A DNA stretch of 64,000 bases from Acinetobacter modestus (GCF_014636095.1 NZ_BMDV01000001.1:186001-250000); one strand, 5' to 3'. Shown: positions 1-9,944, numbered from the stretch's first letter. Made by a program: numbers and translations. The notes: generated from the sequence alone by a model not told the origin.

Positions 1-984
1 AATCAATCAGGTGCTAATACACTAGAAGCATTCCAACAAAAATTGGATGCCATTGCACCGGATACTTATGAAAATTTACGTAATAGGATCGCGGAAGATT
101 TAGCAATTGGTCGCTTACGCCAACAACAAGTCATGTCTCGTATTAAAATCAGTGATCATGATGTTGAAAACTTTTTAAATTCACCAGAAGGCCAAGCTGC
201 ACTTGGCACACAAGTCCATGTGATTCACATGCGCATTTCTGGTGAAAATAGCGAAGAAGTTAAAAAAGTTGCACAAGAAGTCAAACAAGCACTTGCGACT
301 AGTGATGATCCTAAAGCGATTAGTACCAAACTTGCAACCAGTGCAATCAAGGTTGATGGTGCTGATATGGGATTCAGAGCACTATCAGACATTCCTACTG
401 AACTTGCAGCACGCATAACACCATTACAGACTGGTCAGACCACAGAACTGATCAATGTCCGCGATGGCGTTCATGTTTTAAAACTTTTAGAACGTAAACA
501 AAATGATCAAAAAGCACTTGTATCACAATATAAAACTCGACATATTTTGATTCAACCATCTGAAGTTGTCAGCTTAGATCGTGCGAAACAAATGATTGAT
601 AGTCTTTATAATCGTGCGAAGGCAGGCGAAGATTTTGCAACCCTCGCTGCAACCTATTCAAATGATACTGGTTCAGCACGTGATGGTGGCAGTTTAGGAT
701 GGGTAAATCCTGGTGTTATGGTGCCTGAGTTTGAACAAGTCATGAAAGAAACACCAGTTGGGCAAATCAGTAAGCCTTTCCAGAGTCAATTTGGTTGGCA
801 CATTTTACAAGTGACTGATACTCGCCAACAAGATATGACCAAAGAAGTGCAAGAACGTATGGCTCGTCAAATTTTAGGTGAGCGTTTGTTTGATACCGAG
901 GTAGATGGTTGGATGCGTGAACTTCGGGCTAATGCTTATGTTGAAATTAAGGATGCAAATCTAGACACGAAAGCACCGAAATAA
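1..984 (+). CDS. surA: Periplasmic chaperone / peptidyl-prolyl isomerase SurA, 5' end missing
   Basis: SurA escorts outer-membrane beta-barrel proteins through the periplasm and has parvulin-type prolyl isomerase domains. The reading frame is open from base 1, so the signal peptide and the start of the N-terminal chaperone domain lie outside the window; the TTG at 43 is internal, not the start. The visible 327 codons hold the end of the N-terminal domain (a run of Gln/Arg-rich helix), a first, divergent parvulin domain (around HVIHMRISGEN), and a second, well-conserved parvulin domain starting at TRHILIQPSE with the typical GGSLGWV and PEFEQVM segments, then a short C-terminal helix. In other proteobacteria surA lies between lptD and pdxA; here it is followed directly by a strong terminator and a convergent aldolase gene, so it ends its operon. 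Identity is clear from the two parvulin repeats in this order. Confidence 0.95.
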   Translation, partial: NQSGANTLEAFQQKLDAIAPDTYENLRNRIAEDLAIGRLRQQQVMSRIKISDHDVENFLNSPEGQAALGTQVHVIHMRISGENSEEVKKVAQEVKQALATSDDPKAISTKLATSAIKVDGADMGFRALSDIPTELAARITPLQTGQTTELINVRDGVHVLKLLERKQNDQKALVSQYKTRHILIQPSEVVSLDRAKQMIDSLYNRAKAGEDFATLAATYSNDTGSARDGGSLGWVNPGVMVPEFEQVMKETPVGQISKPFQSQFGWHILQVTDTRQQDMTKEVQERMARQILGERLFDTEVDGWMRELRANAYVEIKDANLDTKAPK

Positions 985-992
985 TCCAAGTT

Positions 993-1020
993 AAAACTGC
1001 CGGCGATCGCCAGCAGTTTT
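993..1020 (+). terminator. Intrinsic terminator after surA
   Basis: A 28-base inverted repeat with a single C-A mismatch, rich in GC in the middle, is flanked by AAAA and TTTT and followed by ATTTTA. It begins 9 bases after the surA stop codon. Confidence 0.85.
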
Positions 1021-1040
1021 ATTTTAAATATATTCAAAAT

Positions 1041-1068
1041 AAAAATAGCGGCAATTGCCGCTATTTTT
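1041..1068 (-). terminator. Intrinsic terminator after fba (can work both ways)
   Basis: A perfect 28-base palindrome (AAAAATAGCGGCAA and its complement) with T runs on both strands lies between the convergent surA and aldolase genes, 16 bases after the aldolase stop. Confidence 0.85.
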
Positions 1069-1083
1069 TAGATTACAAATCAA

Positions 1084-2121
1084 TTATTTGTAACGATCAA
1101 CCATTTTCTCTAAAGAAATTGGGCGGATCTTATCTGCATTACCTGATGTACCGAATGAATTATAACGATCTACACAAATTTGCTTCATCGCTTCAACTGT
1201 TTCACCAAAGAATTTGCGCGGATCAAATTCGCTTGGTTTTTCAGCCATCATACGACGCATCGCACCTGTAGATGCCAAACGTAAATCGGTATCAATATTA
1301 ATCTTACGTACGCCATGTTTGATTGCTTCCACGAGCTGCTCAACAGGAACACCATAAGTTTCCTTAATATCACCACCATACTGGTTTATCACAGCCAACC
1401 ACTCTTGTGGTACAGAGCTTGAACCATGCATTACAAGATGCGTATTTGGTAACGCAGCATGAATTTCTTTAATACGATCAATTGCCAAGATATCGCCTGT
1501 AGGTGGACGAGTAAACTTGTACGCACCATGTGAAGTACCAACAGCAATTGCCAAAGCATCTACATTCGTATCAGCGACAAATTGAGTTGCTTCTTCAACA
1601 GAAGTGAGTAATTGAGAATGATCCAGCACACCTTCAGCACCAACACCATCTTCTTCACCAGCCATACCAGTTTCAAGGCTACCTAGGCAACCAATCTCAC
1701 CTTCAACTGAAACACCACACGCATGCGCCATTGCGACAACACGACGAGTAACATCAACATTATAGTCATATGATGTTGGAGTCTTACCATCAGCACCCAA
1801 TGAACCATCCATCATCACTGAGCTAAAGCCCAATTGAATTGAACGCTGACAAACATCAGGACTCGTCCCGTGATCTTGGTGCATTACCACAGGAATATGT
1901 GGCCATTCTTCAATAGCTGCCAAAATCAAATGACGTAAGAAAGGTGCACCTGCATATTTACGTGCACCTGCCGAAGCTTGCACAATAACAGGTGAATTCG
2001 TTGCATCAGCAGCGAGCATAATTGCACGCATTTGTTCTAAATTGTTTACGTTAAACGCTGGTACGCCGTAGTTATGTTCTGCAGCGTGATCCAAGAGCTG
2101 GCGCATTGAGATGAGTGCCAT
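1084..2121 (-). CDS. fba: Class II fructose-1,6-bisphosphate aldolase
   Basis: Cleaves or forms fructose-1,6-bisphosphate from dihydroxyacetone phosphate and glyceraldehyde-3-phosphate. In Acinetobacter, which generally lacks a complete glycolysis, the gluconeogenic direction is expected. The 345-residue protein is a zinc-dependent TIM barrel of the CbbA/Fda subtype. The HQDHG segment near residue 82 carries the catalytic Asp and a zinc-binding His, EGEIG follows in the middle, and the phosphate-binding GSSSVP and KINIDTD segments are present near residues 234 and 275. The start ATG is preceded by GGGAGGATATT on the minus strand, a good ribosome site. The gene stands alone between two terminators. 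Confidence 0.96.
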   Translation of the reverse strand: MALISMRQLLDHAAEHNYGVPAFNVNNLEQMRAIMLAADATNSPVIVQASAGARKYAGAPFLRHLILAAIEEWPHIPVVMHQDHGTSPDVCQRSIQLGFSSVMMDGSLGADGKTPTSYDYNVDVTRRVVAMAHACGVSVEGEIGCLGSLETGMAGEEDGVGAEGVLDHSQLLTSVEEATQFVADTNVDALAIAVGTSHGAYKFTRPPTGDILAIDRIKEIHAALPNTHLVMHGSSSVPQEWLAVINQYGGDIKETYGVPVEQLVEAIKHGVRKINIDTDLRLASTGAMRRMMAEKPSEFDPRKFFGETVEAMKQICVDRYNSFGTSGNADKIRPISLEKMVDRYK

Positions 2122-2249
2122 AATATCCTCCCAGGTAATGCGGCATATTCTACATGTTGATTTACTTCAATTCAGCAACTAATCACTGGATTTCCGAAAA
2201 AATCATGAATCTTTTGTGTAATTTAGCAAATGAGGGTCTTTCAAAATAA

Positions 2250-2285
2250 AAAAAGACTAAATTAAGAAATAATTTAGTCTTTTTT
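2250..2285 (-). terminator. Intrinsic terminator after rhlB
   Basis: AAAAAGACTAAATT and its exact complement AATTTAGTCTTTTT flank a short loop. It is AT-rich but has T runs on both strands, and lies 36 bases after the helicase stop codon. The fba promoter must lie between here and 2122. Confidence 0.75.
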
Positions 2286-2321
2286 AAATGTTATCGGAAT
2301 ATCAGAAAATCTTATTTAGCC

Positions 2322-3473
2322 TTAACAATACCCATCTAAACGCGTTAAAGGTAGCTTTTTACCAATTGCTTTTTCAATTTCTGGTAAATAGAAAGCATCA
2401 TCTTCCGATAAGAAACTAATACTAACACCTTGAGCACCAGCACGACCTGTACGACCAATGCGATGTACATAATCATCAGACTGCTCTGGTAAAGTAAAAT
2501 TCACCACATGCGATACGCCGTCAACGTGAATACCACGACCAGCAACGTCTGTTGCGATCATAATATTATGCTTACCTTGTTTGAACTGGTCGAGCATCTT
2601 CAAGCGTTTATCCTGAGCGATTTCACCAGACAACATACCGACTTTATAACCATCACGCTTTAAATGATCATATAAACGACGAACCTGATCTCGACGATTT
2701 GCGAAAATCATAACTTTATCAATTGGTTCATCACGCAAAATTTCTTGCAATAATTTGTACTTATCTTGTTTCGCAACCACATAAACGCGCTGCTCAACAT
2801 CATTGTTGGTTTTTTGCTCAGGTTCAATCTCAACCGTTACAGGTTCAAATAGCCACTGACGAGCAAGGTTAAGCACATCATAGCTAAAAGTTGCAGAAAA
2901 CATTAAAGTTTGACGTTGTTCTTTGAAGGGTGAATAACGCACAATCCGTTTTACCGATGGAATAAAACCCATATCTAATAAACGATCGGCCTCATCAATC
3001 ACAAGGAATTCAATCTTATCCAACCAAACTTCTTTTTGCTCGACAAAATCAATTAAACGACCGGGCGTTGCAACGATAATATCAACAAAATTACTATCCA
3101 ACATTTTCTTTTGCTTATCAAAATCCACACCACCAAGTAGAGTGACAAGATGTAAGTTTGAAAATTTTGTTAAAGCTTGTGCATCACTCTCAATCTGTAG
3201 TGCTAACTCACGTGTAGGAGCCAGAATCAATGCACGTGGTTCGCCACGAAAACGTTGTTCTTGTAGCGGATTATTTAATAGATCATTGATCACACTAATC
3301 AAAAAGGCTGCTGTTTTACCTGTACCAGTTTGCGCTCGACCAATGGCATCATGCCCTGCTAATGTATATTTCAAAACCTTTTGTTGAATTGGGGTCATTT
3401 GTGTAAAACCCAAAGCATCAATTGCCTTCTTCAACTGCGGATGTAAATTTAAGGTTTCAAAACCAGATGTCAT
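2322..3473 (-). CDS. rhlB: DEAD-box RNA helicase, RhlB type
   Basis: ATP-dependent RNA helicase; in enterobacteria RhlB partners RNase E in the RNA degradosome. Seen in order: the Q motif region (TPIQQ), Walker A AQTGTGKT, PTREL, the GG doublet, TPGRL, DEAD in VIDEADRLLDMGF, SAT, then the second RecA domain ending in HRIGRTGRAG. The VEIEPEQKT segment between the domains matches the equivalent E. coli RhlB segment (IEVEPEQKT). The protein is 383 residues from the ATG at 3473. An in-frame TTG at 3500 exists, but the ATG gives the usual N-terminus (MTSGFETLNLHP) aligned with RhlB. It lacks the long Arg/Gly-rich tail of E. coli RhlB, so degradosome binding is not assured. Confidence 0.92.
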   Translation of the reverse strand: MTSGFETLNLHPQLKKAIDALGFTQMTPIQQKVLKYTLAGHDAIGRAQTGTGKTAAFLISVINDLLNNPLQEQRFRGEPRALILAPTRELALQIESDAQALTKFSNLHLVTLLGGVDFDKQKKMLDSNFVDIIVATPGRLIDFVEQKEVWLDKIEFLVIDEADRLLDMGFIPSVKRIVRYSPFKEQRQTLMFSATFSYDVLNLARQWLFEPVTVEIEPEQKTNNDVEQRVYVVAKQDKYKLLQEILRDEPIDKVMIFANRRDQVRRLYDHLKRDGYKVGMLSGEIAQDKRLKMLDQFKQGKHNIMIATDVAGRGIHVDGVSHVVNFTLPEQSDDYVHRIGRTGRAGAQGVSISFLSEDDAFYLPEIEKAIGKKLPLTRLDGYC

Positions 3474-3521
3474 ATATGCTCTCGAACCATCAATGATCAA
3501 AAGAAAGTGGCCATTATAAAC

Positions 3522-3553
3522 AAAAACGCCCCAAATAACATTGGGGCGTTTTT
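3522..3553 (-). terminator. Intrinsic terminator after the cold-shock gene
   Basis: AAAAACGCCCCAA and TTGGGGCGTTTTT form a perfect 13-bp stem with a six-base loop, 21 bases beyond the cold-shock gene stop. It also sits just upstream of rhlB and insulates it. Confidence 0.9.
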
Positions 3554-3574
3554 ATATTGCGTTAAAGCAACAAA

Positions 3575-3787
3575 TTAGTCTAAAGGCTGAACGTTTTCAG
3601 CTTGGAAACCTTTTTGTCCTTGAACTACGCTGAATTCAACGCGTTGGCCGTCACGTAAAGAACGGTGACCGTCACCCATAATTGCGCGGAAATGAACAAA
3701 TACGTCATCACCACCATTACGTTGAATAAAACCAAAGCCTTTAGTGTCATTAAACCACTTTACTACGCCTTGTTCACGAGCTGTCAT
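3575..3787 (-). CDS. Cold-shock domain protein (CspA family)
   Basis: A 70-residue single OB-fold nucleic-acid chaperone that binds single-stranded RNA and melts secondary structure. Both RNA-binding motifs are present: RNP1 as KGFGFIQR near residue 16 and RNP2 as VFVHF near residue 29. It is at the normal length of the family. The gene is transcribed alone, with a good terminator. The 566-base gap upstream leaves room for the long structured leader usual in cold-inducible csp genes, but I could not fold it. Which Csp paralogue this is cannot be told from the sequence alone. Confidence 0.95.
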   Translation of the reverse strand: MTAREQGVVKWFNDTKGFGFIQRNGGDDVFVHFRAIMGDGHRSLRDGQRVEFSVVQGQKGFQAENVQPLD

Positions 3788-4353
3788 AAGTCAATCCTCA
3801 GATATTGAAAGATAAGGACCTTCCGGTGTTGCAAACAGCAGAGCCAACAAGGTTTTAAAATTTTTATAATTTCAAAGCTTGTAATCATTCTGTAAAACTA
3901 TCAACAATTTCCGGTTACATCCATTTGTTATAGGTTTTTTTAACGATTTTATCGTATAGCATACATCCTAAAACGCATCGAGCTTAACATGGGTTCATGA
4001 TAATTAATAGATTTATTTTGAGTTATTTCCAATGTTTCTATCTGTTTTTTTCAATAATTTAGCAGTTTTTAAGTGCTTTTTTTAGTGTAAAAATGCACTG
4101 CTTTATTGCCATAAAACGAGAAACAATTTTAGATAAAATTAATCAGAAAAGAAAATCAAAGCGATTAATTTGCATTCAAAGCTATTGAGCTAGTTATTAG
4201 GTTTAAAAACATTCACAACCATTTTTTTTAAGATTAAAAGTTCAAAAAAGAAAAACCGAATTAATATAACTTCCTAAATAATTCATAGTAAATCCTCAGT
4301 AATCAACATGTAAATTTGTTAAAATCATATCAAACTCAATTTGTTAAAACTTT
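3788..4353. other. Long AT-rich gap between divergent csp and tusA-like genes
   Basis: No convincing ORF. The first 40 bases on the csp side (minus strand) include a clear ribosome site (GAGGATTGACTT before ATG). The rest is very AT-rich with many A/T runs and presumably contains a long csp leader and both promoters. No confident promoter element could be assigned. Confidence 0.5.
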
Positions 4354-4593
4354 ATGACTCAAATATCTACCTCTCCTGAAGTGATTGATGCGCTTGGACA
4401 GCCATGTCCAATGCCACTATTGATGTTGAAACGTGCTCTAAAAAAAGCTGAAGGATCTAAACAGTATTTATTGAAATCATCTGATCCACATAGTGAAATT
4501 GATGTAACACGATATTGCCAAATTCAGCAACTTCAATGCCAGACACAAAAAATTTCAGAGAATGAGTTTCACTATTTAATTGAATCTATGTAA
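4354..4593 (+). CDS. tusA: TusA-family sulfur carrier protein
   Basis: A 79-residue protein of the TusA/SirA fold. The conserved CPxP motif is seen as QPCPMPLL near residue 17; in TusA this Cys accepts persulfide sulfur from IscS and hands it on for tRNA 2-thiolation or other sulfur transfer. The segment KYLLKSSDPHSEIDV-like (KSSDPHSEID) is the usual family sequence ahead of the second helix. There is only a weak Shine-Dalgarno; the ATG is the first start in the frame. It is upstream of rpoH, 135 bases away, probably a separate transcript. A TusA role is inferred from size and motif; other TusA-like sulfur carriers are possible. Confidence 0.85.
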   Translation: MTQISTSPEVIDALGQPCPMPLLMLKRALKKAEGSKQYLLKSSDPHSEIDVTRYCQIQQLQCQTQKISENEFHYLIESM

Positions 4594-4728
4594 TTCTTTG
4601 ATAAACTCTAGCTAAAGATAAACTAGATAACTTTACATTTTTATACTCAAATTTCCTTAGTGATGAAAAACATTCGCATTAAGATGAAATTGTTGACTTA
4701 AATATCATCCTATAAGTAAGGAGACTCC

Positions 4729-5598
4729 ATGACTACTGACAGCAGCAATCAATTGATGCCCCTGTCATTGTCTGCGCCAGGCGTAAATCTCGGTGCATAT
4801 ATCAGTACTGTCAATCAAATTCCAATTTTAACAGCCGAGCAGGAAAAAGAACTTGCTGAGCGTTATTATTATGACCAAGATCTTGATGCTGCCAAACTAT
4901 TGGTAATGTCACACTTACGCTTTGTCGTACATATAGCACGTAGCTATGCAGGTTACGGATTGCCACAAGGCGATCTTATTCAAGAAGGTAACCTTGGATT
5001 AATGAAAGCGGTAAAACGCTTCGATCCAAATATGGGTGTACGCTTAGTTTCTTTTGCAGTGCACTGGATTAAAGCCGAAATACATGAATATGTGATTCGT
5101 AACTGGCGTATTGTCAAAATCGCAACGACCAAAGCACAACGTAAATTATTCTTTAACTTACGTAGTCTTAAAAAATCAAGCAAACGACTCACTTTAGAAG
5201 AAGCGAAATCAATTGCCAATGATTTGAATGTCACACCAGAGCAAGTGCTCGAAATGGAAGGTCGCTTAACCGCTTATGATGCTGCTTTTGAAGCTCAAGG
5301 CGATGATGATGACGACACCCCACATACAGCTCCTGCACTTTATCTCGAAGATAATCGCTACGACCCAGCTCGGTTGATTGAAGAAGAAGATTATGAAGAG
5401 CAAAGTAGTTCTGCCTTACATGAGGCAATGGAACAGCTTGATGATCGTTCTCGTAATATCTTGCAACGCCGCTGGTTAGATGATGATAAATCGACTTTGC
5501 ATGAATTGGCCGCAGAATATAACGTTTCAGCAGAACGTATTCGACAGCTTGAAAAGAATGCAATGGAAAAAATCAAAACTGCCATGTCTGCAAGCTAA
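4729..5598 (+). CDS. rpoH: RNA polymerase heat-shock sigma factor RpoH (sigma-32)
   Basis: Directs RNA polymerase to heat-shock promoters. The 289-residue protein shows sigma region 1.2 ([15 protein letters not shown]), region 2 ([33 protein letters not shown], the -10 binding [15 protein letters not shown]), the RpoH-box area around QRKLFFNLR, and region 4 with the helix-turn-helix ([20 protein letters not shown]). The ATG is preceded by AAGGAGACTCC, a strong ribosome site. In enterobacteria ftsX-rpoH are neighbours; here rpoH is alone with its own terminator. In E. coli translation is controlled by mRNA structure around the start; I did not test that here. Confidence 0.96.
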   Translation: MTTDSSNQLMPLSLSAPGVNLGAYISTVNQIPILTAEQEKELAERYYYDQDLDAAKLLVMSHLRFVVHIARSYAGYGLPQGDLIQEGNLGLMKAVKRFDPNMGVRLVSFAVHWIKAEIHEYVIRNWRIVKIATTKAQRKLFFNLRSLKKSSKRLTLEEAKSIANDLNVTPEQVLEMEGRLTAYDAAFEAQGDDDDDTPHTAPALYLEDNRYDPARLIEEEDYEEQSSSALHEAMEQLDDRSRNILQRRWLDDDKSTLHELAAEYNVSAERIRQLEKNAMEKIKTAMSAS

Positions 5599-5613
5599 AA
5601 TCGAATCAGACAC

Positions 5614-5637
5614 AAGGGCTTTAATGCCCTTTTGTTT
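5614..5637 (+). terminator. Intrinsic terminator after rpoH
   Basis: AAGGGC-loop-GCCCTT followed by TTGTTTT, starting 15 bases after the rpoH stop codon. Confidence 0.75.
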
Positions 5638-5705
5638 TATCTGGCTTTGTTTAAGCACCAGAATATGTTAACTTTGTTCATCAAATTTCCAGTTCCATTA
5701 TCATT

Positions 5706-6071
5706 ATGTGGATAGCTATCTCGGCGCTTAACCTTGCGCTCGCAGTTATGTTGGGTGCTTTTGGTGCTCATGGACTCAAATCTTTTGCAACCCCAGAGCA
5801 GCTCGCTTGGTGGGGTACAGCAACCCAATACTTCTTTTATCATGCGATTGGTTTGCTTATTCTTGGCACCCTGCATAAAACCACAGCAACCTTCCCAATA
5901 AAAATTCCTTTTATTTTGATCCAAATTGGTATCATCTTTTTCTGTGGTTCGTTGTACATTATGGCGCTCGGCCTACCTCGAATCTTAGGTGCGATTACAC
6001 CGATTGGCGGTGCATTTATGATTGCAGGTTGGGTGCTACTCGCATGGCAAGCGATTAAGCATGCGAAATAA
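5706..6071 (+). CDS. DUF423 family inner-membrane protein (YgdD-like)
   Basis: A 121-residue protein with four predicted membrane helices (roughly residues 3-22, 42-60, 68-88 and 96-116). The family signature near the N-terminus, GAFGAHGLK, is followed by the Trp/Tyr-rich TATQYFFYHAIGLL, both typical of DUF423. Function is unknown in the family. The stop is 9 bases before the thiS start, so it is likely co-transcribed with thiS-thiG, a linkage that may be positional only. Confidence 0.88.
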   Translation: MWIAISALNLALAVMLGAFGAHGLKSFATPEQLAWWGTATQYFFYHAIGLLILGTLHKTTATFPIKIPFILIQIGIIFFCGSLYIMALGLPRILGAITPIGGAFMIAGWVLLAWQAIKHAK

Positions 6072-6080
6072 GGATTGATC

Positions 6081-6278
6081 ATGCACATCTATTTAAATGG
6101 CGAGTCAACAGACACGTCTTGTGAAAATCTACAGCAATTGATTCAAAGCTTAGTGCTTGAAGGCAAACGCTTCGCTGTAGAGAAGAACCAACAGATTATT
6201 CCGAAAAGTAGACTTGAGCAAACAACAATTGCTCCTGAAGATCGTATTGAAATTATTCAAGCTGTTGGTGGCGGCTAA
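6081..6278 (+). CDS. thiS: Sulfur carrier protein ThiS
   Basis: A 65-residue ubiquitin-like protein that carries sulfur as a C-terminal thiocarboxylate for thiazole synthesis in the thiamine pathway. The C-terminus ends in AVGGG, providing the required Gly-Gly tail. The start is the ATG at 6081, placed 6 bases after AAGGA; an upstream in-frame TTG at 6075 sits inside that ribosome site and is rejected. The gene lies 23 bases before thiG, the enzyme that uses it. The activating enzyme ThiF is not adjacent; a ThiF/MoeB-type gene occurs at 32412-33218. Confidence 0.93.
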   Translation: MHIYLNGESTDTSCENLQQLIQSLVLEGKRFAVEKNQQIIPKSRLEQTTIAPEDRIEIIQAVGGG

Positions 6279-6301
6279 TCGGCTAAAAATGGAGTAAGCC
6301 C

Positions 6302-7087
6302 ATGCAAGATTCCCCTTTAATTGTTGGTTCACGTACCTTCCAATCTCGTTTATTGGTCGGAACTGGTAAATATAAAGATCTCAATGAAACTGATTTAGCC
6401 ATTCAAGCCAGTGGTGCTGAAATTGTCACCGTTGCAATTCGTCGTGTAAACATTGGTCAGCATGCCGATCAACCAAATCTGCTTTCTGTGATTCCACCTG
6501 AGAAATACACAATCCTGCCAAATACCGCAGGTTGCTTTGATGCAGATAGCGCGATTCGGACTTGTATGTTGGCACGTGAACTGCTTGATGGTCACAATCT
6601 GGTAAAGCTAGAAGTACTCGGTGATGAAAAAACCTTATACCCAAATGTCACTGCAACACTTAAAGCTGCACAAACCTTGATTGATGATGGTTTTGAGATC
6701 ATGGTCTACACCTCGGATGACCCGATTGTTGCGCAAGAACTTGAAAGCATGGGCTGTGTTGCGATTATGCCTTTGGGCAGTTTGATTGGTTCAGGCTTGG
6801 GCATTCTCAATCCACACACCATTTCCATCATTAAGGAAAATGCCAAAGTGCCTGTCTTGGTCGATGCTGGTGTCGGTACAGCCAGTGATGCGGCAATTGC
6901 AATGGAATTGGGCTGCGACGGCGTACTCATGAATACAGCGATTGCGGCTGCTCAAAATCCGATTTTAATGGCTTCTGCGATGAAGAAAGCGGTTGAGGCA
7001 GGTCGTGAAGCATTTTTAGCAGGTCGTATGCCACGTAAGCGTATGGCGAATGCGAGTTCACCTGAGACAGGATATTTCTTTAAGTAA
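6302..7087 (+). CDS. thiG: Thiazole synthase ThiG
   Basis: Forms the thiazole phosphate ring of thiamine from deoxyxylulose phosphate, dehydroglycine and ThiS thiocarboxylate. The 261-residue TIM barrel has the N-terminal [11 protein letters not shown], the Lys in [10 protein letters not shown] (Schiff-base lysine region, near residue 100), LPNTAGC, and the phosphate-binding [15 protein letters not shown] and GVLMNTAIA segments. The length is normal. GGAGTAAGCCC precedes the ATG. It forms an operon with thiS and ends in a good terminator. Confidence 0.96.
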   Translation: MQDSPLIVGSRTFQSRLLVGTGKYKDLNETDLAIQASGAEIVTVAIRRVNIGQHADQPNLLSVIPPEKYTILPNTAGCFDADSAIRTCMLARELLDGHNLVKLEVLGDEKTLYPNVTATLKAAQTLIDDGFEIMVYTSDDPIVAQELESMGCVAIMPLGSLIGSGLGILNPHTISIIKENAKVPVLVDAGVGTASDAAIAMELGCDGVLMNTAIAAAQNPILMASAMKKAVEAGREAFLAGRMPRKRMANASSPETGYFFK

Positions 7088-7093
7088 GAGAAT

Positions 7094-7124
7094 GAAGGGG
7101 CTAAATAAGTCCCTTCTTTATTTG
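7094..7124 (+). terminator. Intrinsic terminator after thiG
   Basis: GAAGGGGCT and AGTCCCTTC pair (one G-T) around the loop AAATA, followed by TTTATTTG, 7 bases after the thiG stop. Confidence 0.8.
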
Positions 7125-7511
7125 TATTAATTACTATTTGCTTAATGCAATAATTATATGGATAAGGCCAAATTCTTTAAAAACCACTCATTTGTACAAT
7201 AATTTTTGAGATAAAATGATTTATTGTTCCTAGATTTATCAATAAGTTATCAATCTAAATTTTAAACAACAGATAGAAGAATACTGACTTTTTACTTATA
7301 GTTTTTAGTAAAACCATAGAGATAAGATCTTTTTTTACACAAAAAGATTCTGTATATTTAAATAAAATACTTTTAAAAACATTATTTTAATTTTTTATGG
7401 TATTTTTAAAGTAATTCGTTCATCAAAAAAATTTAAAAAAATACAGTGCTTAGGTATAGAATACGGCGCTTGTTTAACCTTAAACCGCATATAGGTTTAT
7501 AAGGCTTTTAT
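7125..7511. other. AT-rich intergenic region upstream of sstT
   Basis: No ORF. A possible -10 (TATAGAAT near 7455) lies about 55 bases before the sstT start, and AAGG just before that start serves as ribosome site. Otherwise only A/T-rich sequence is visible. Confidence 0.4.
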
Positions 7512-8711
7512 ATGTTTAATGTATTGTCTCGATTGAGTTTGGTCAGCAAAATTATTATTGCTATTTTTTTAGGGATTGGCGTAGCTTTGCTTTTTCCTAA
7601 CTTTACACCTTATTTGAGTTTATTAGGTGAATTGTTTATTAAAGCATTAAAATCGGTTGCCCCGATTCTTGTTTTTGTTTTAGTGCTTGCTTCGATTGCT
7701 AATTTCAAAGTTGGGCAAAACTCAAACTTAAAGCCTGTTATGATTTTGTATGTAGTTGGAATGCTACTCGCAGCATTTAGTGCTGTGGTAGCAAGTATTG
7801 CTTTTCCAAGTCAGCTATTCCTTAATTTATCAACTCAACCAGCTCTACAAGCACCTGGTAGTTTGGCTGAAATTTTAAAGAACTTATTATTAAGCTTTAT
7901 TGCCAATCCTGTACAAGCGATTAGTGAAGCCAACTTTATTGGTATTTTGGCCTGGGCAATCGGCTTAGGTTTAGCATTACGTCATAGTTCTGAGACTACG
8001 AAACAAGTGCTTACTGATGTAGCTGATGCTGTAAATCAAATTATTCACACCGTGATTGGTTTTGCCCCTGTGGGAATTTTTGGCTTAGTCGCAGTCACAT
8101 TTGCAGATGCAGGTTTAGCAACTTTATCTAGCTATGCACATTTGTTAATTGTACTAATAGGAACAATGCTTTTTGTTGCATTAGTGATTAATCCAATCTT
8201 AGTCGCATTAACTATGCGAGCAAACCCTTACCCATTAGTGTTTAAATGTTTAAAAGAAAGTGGAATCACGGCATTTTTCACACGTAGTTCTGCTGCCAAT
8301 ATTCCTGTGAATCTGGATTTAGCGCAACGCTTAGGTGTAAATGAAGCAACTGCAAGTGTATCTATTCCACTTGGAGCAACAGTCAACATGGCGGGTGCAG
8401 CGGTTACAATTACAGTATTAACGCTTGCTACTGTTCATACATTGGGTATTCATGTTGATATAAGCACAATGATTATCCTTTCAGTGGTTGCAACCATTTC
8501 AGCATGCGGTGCATCAGGTGTTGCAGGTGGTTCATTACTGCTCATCCCTGTTGCTTGTAGTTTATTTGGTATATCATCTGAAATTGCGATGCAAGTAGTT
8601 GCGATTGGTATGATTATCAGTGTATTACAGGATTCGACTGAAACTGCGCTGAATTCGTCAACTGACGTTTTATTTACTGCTGCTGTAGATTTCCGAAACC
8701 GAAAAAACTAG
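7512..8711 (+). CDS. sstT: Serine/threonine:sodium symporter SstT
   Basis: Sodium-coupled uptake of L-serine and L-threonine, of the dicarboxylate/amino acid:cation symporter (DAACS) family. The 399-residue protein is strongly hydrophobic with 8 or more membrane segments and the re-entrant hairpin signature regions: [20 protein letters not shown], then [20 protein letters not shown] and [11 protein letters not shown]. The N-terminus ([14 protein letters not shown]) and normal length match SstT rather than glutamate transporters, which have a different serine-rich hairpin. Nine bases after the stop begins a DUF1275 gene, so transcription may continue. Confidence 0.93.
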   Translation: MFNVLSRLSLVSKIIIAIFLGIGVALLFPNFTPYLSLLGELFIKALKSVAPILVFVLVLASIANFKVGQNSNLKPVMILYVVGMLLAAFSAVVASIAFPSQLFLNLSTQPALQAPGSLAEILKNLLLSFIANPVQAISEANFIGILAWAIGLGLALRHSSETTKQVLTDVADAVNQIIHTVIGFAPVGIFGLVAVTFADAGLATLSSYAHLLIVLIGTMLFVALVINPILVALTMRANPYPLVFKCLKESGITAFFTRSSAANIPVNLDLAQRLGVNEATASVSIPLGATVNMAGAAVTITVLTLATVHTLGIHVDISTMIILSVVATISACGASGVAGGSLLLIPVACSLFGISSEIAMQVVAIGMIISVLQDSTETALNSSTDVLFTAAVDFRNRKN

Positions 8712-8720
8712 TAGATTGTT

Positions 8721-9401
8721 ATGCCCTTACAGCGTTTACCAAACTGGATTCAACTTGGTGCTTTTTTACTCGCACTAAATGCTGGTATGGTTAACGTATT
8801 GGGGCTATTTACTGTTCTACATCAATCAGTTTCACACATGACTGGCAATGTCAGCATGCTCGCAATGAGTTTGCTAGAATGGCAACCAGAGCATTTTATT
8901 TATCTCAGTTTGGTAGTTTTATGTTTCGTGATTGGATCGTTTTACAGCGGTCTCATTCTTGGTGATAGCAATGTCTCTTTTGGCCATCATTACGGTTTCC
9001 CACTTAGTTTAGTTGCTGCATTTCTATTTTTAACTTGGCTTTTGTTACCTTACTTCCCGCGCTATGGTTTGTTGTGGGCATGTGTCGCCATGGGCGTACA
9101 AAATGCGATGGTCAGTCACTATAAAGGTGCAATTATCCGTACAACACATTTATCAGGTGTTTTAACGGATATTGGCTTAACCTTAGGTTATAAAGTTCGT
9201 GGTCTAAAAATTGAAAATAGACGTATTTTTTTACACTTGCTCATCTTTCTAGGATTTTTTATCGGTGGGCTTATTGCGAGTTTGCTTTATCCTTATTTAA
9301 AATTACAAACTTTTCTTATACCAGCAAGTTTAAGTCTGACTATGAGTATAGCTTACTGGGTAATTTACTTTCGCTCTTCATCAAACTCGAATTCGGATTG
9401 A
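8721..9401 (+). CDS. DUF1275 family membrane protein (YoaK-like)
   Basis: A 226-residue membrane protein with about six hydrophobic helices. Family features seen: N-terminal LNAGMVNVLG, the HMTGNVSMLAM segment near residue 40, and the middle motif GVQNAMVSHYKGAIIRTTHLSG. Function is unknown; proposed transport roles are not proven. It is placed tightly between sstT (9 bases) and a DUF2058 gene (3 bases), suggesting one transcript of three genes. Confidence 0.88.
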   Translation: MPLQRLPNWIQLGAFLLALNAGMVNVLGLFTVLHQSVSHMTGNVSMLAMSLLEWQPEHFIYLSLVVLCFVIGSFYSGLILGDSNVSFGHHYGFPLSLVAAFLFLTWLLLPYFPRYGLLWACVAMGVQNAMVSHYKGAIIRTTHLSGVLTDIGLTLGYKVRGLKIENRRIFLHLLIFLGFFIGGLIASLLYPYLKLQTFLIPASLSLTMSIAYWVIYFRSSSNSNSD

Positions 9402-9404
9402 ATT

Positions 9405-9944
9405 ATGGTTAAAAATGCATTACAAGCTCAGTTACTCAAAGCGGGTTTGGTCGACAATAAAAAAGCCAAAAAATTAACCAAACAGGTGCAACATGAACAA
9501 CGCACTGGACAACATGATGATGCCTCATTAAAAGCTGAAATCGATCGAGTGAATCAAGAGAAATTAGCAAAAGACCAAGCACTGAATTTAGAAAAACAAA
9601 AGGTTTTAGAAGAAAAGGCGCTTAAAGCTTCAATTATTCAAATGATCAAGCAACATAAGATTTTACAAACAGAGGGTGATGTTACCTATCAATTCATTGA
9701 TGAGGGGAAAATCAAAAAGGTTTATCTTTCACAACAAGTTTATAATGCGTTAGTGACGGGTTCTTTAGTTATTGCTAAAGATCAAGATAAATATGCTTAT
9801 CTCCCCAAAGCTCTTGCAGAAAAAATTGATCAGAAAATGCAAGGATTTATTCTGGTTAACAATAATACTGAGAAAAATGATCAAGCAACTGATGAAGAAG
9901 ATCCATACGCGGCTTATGTCATTCCAGATGATTTAATGTGGTAA
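9405..9944 (+). CDS. DUF2058 family protein (YaiL-like), predicted nucleoprotein
   Basis: A 179-residue, highly charged soluble protein. The N-terminal segment MVKNALQAQLLKAGLVDNKK is the family signature; residues 20-75 form a Lys/Glu/Gln-rich coiled-coil-like helix, and the C-terminal half is a compact domain (YQFIDEGKIKKVYLS). The family has been annotated as polynucleotide-associated, but no activity is established. It is the third gene of the sstT cluster and is followed by a strong hairpin terminator. Confidence 0.88.
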   Translation: MVKNALQAQLLKAGLVDNKKAKKLTKQVQHEQRTGQHDDASLKAEIDRVNQEKLAKDQALNLEKQKVLEEKALKASIIQMIKQHKILQTEGDVTYQFIDEGKIKKVYLSQQVYNALVTGSLVIAKDQDKYAYLPKALAEKIDQKMQGFILVNNNTEKNDQATDEEDPYAAYVIPDDLMW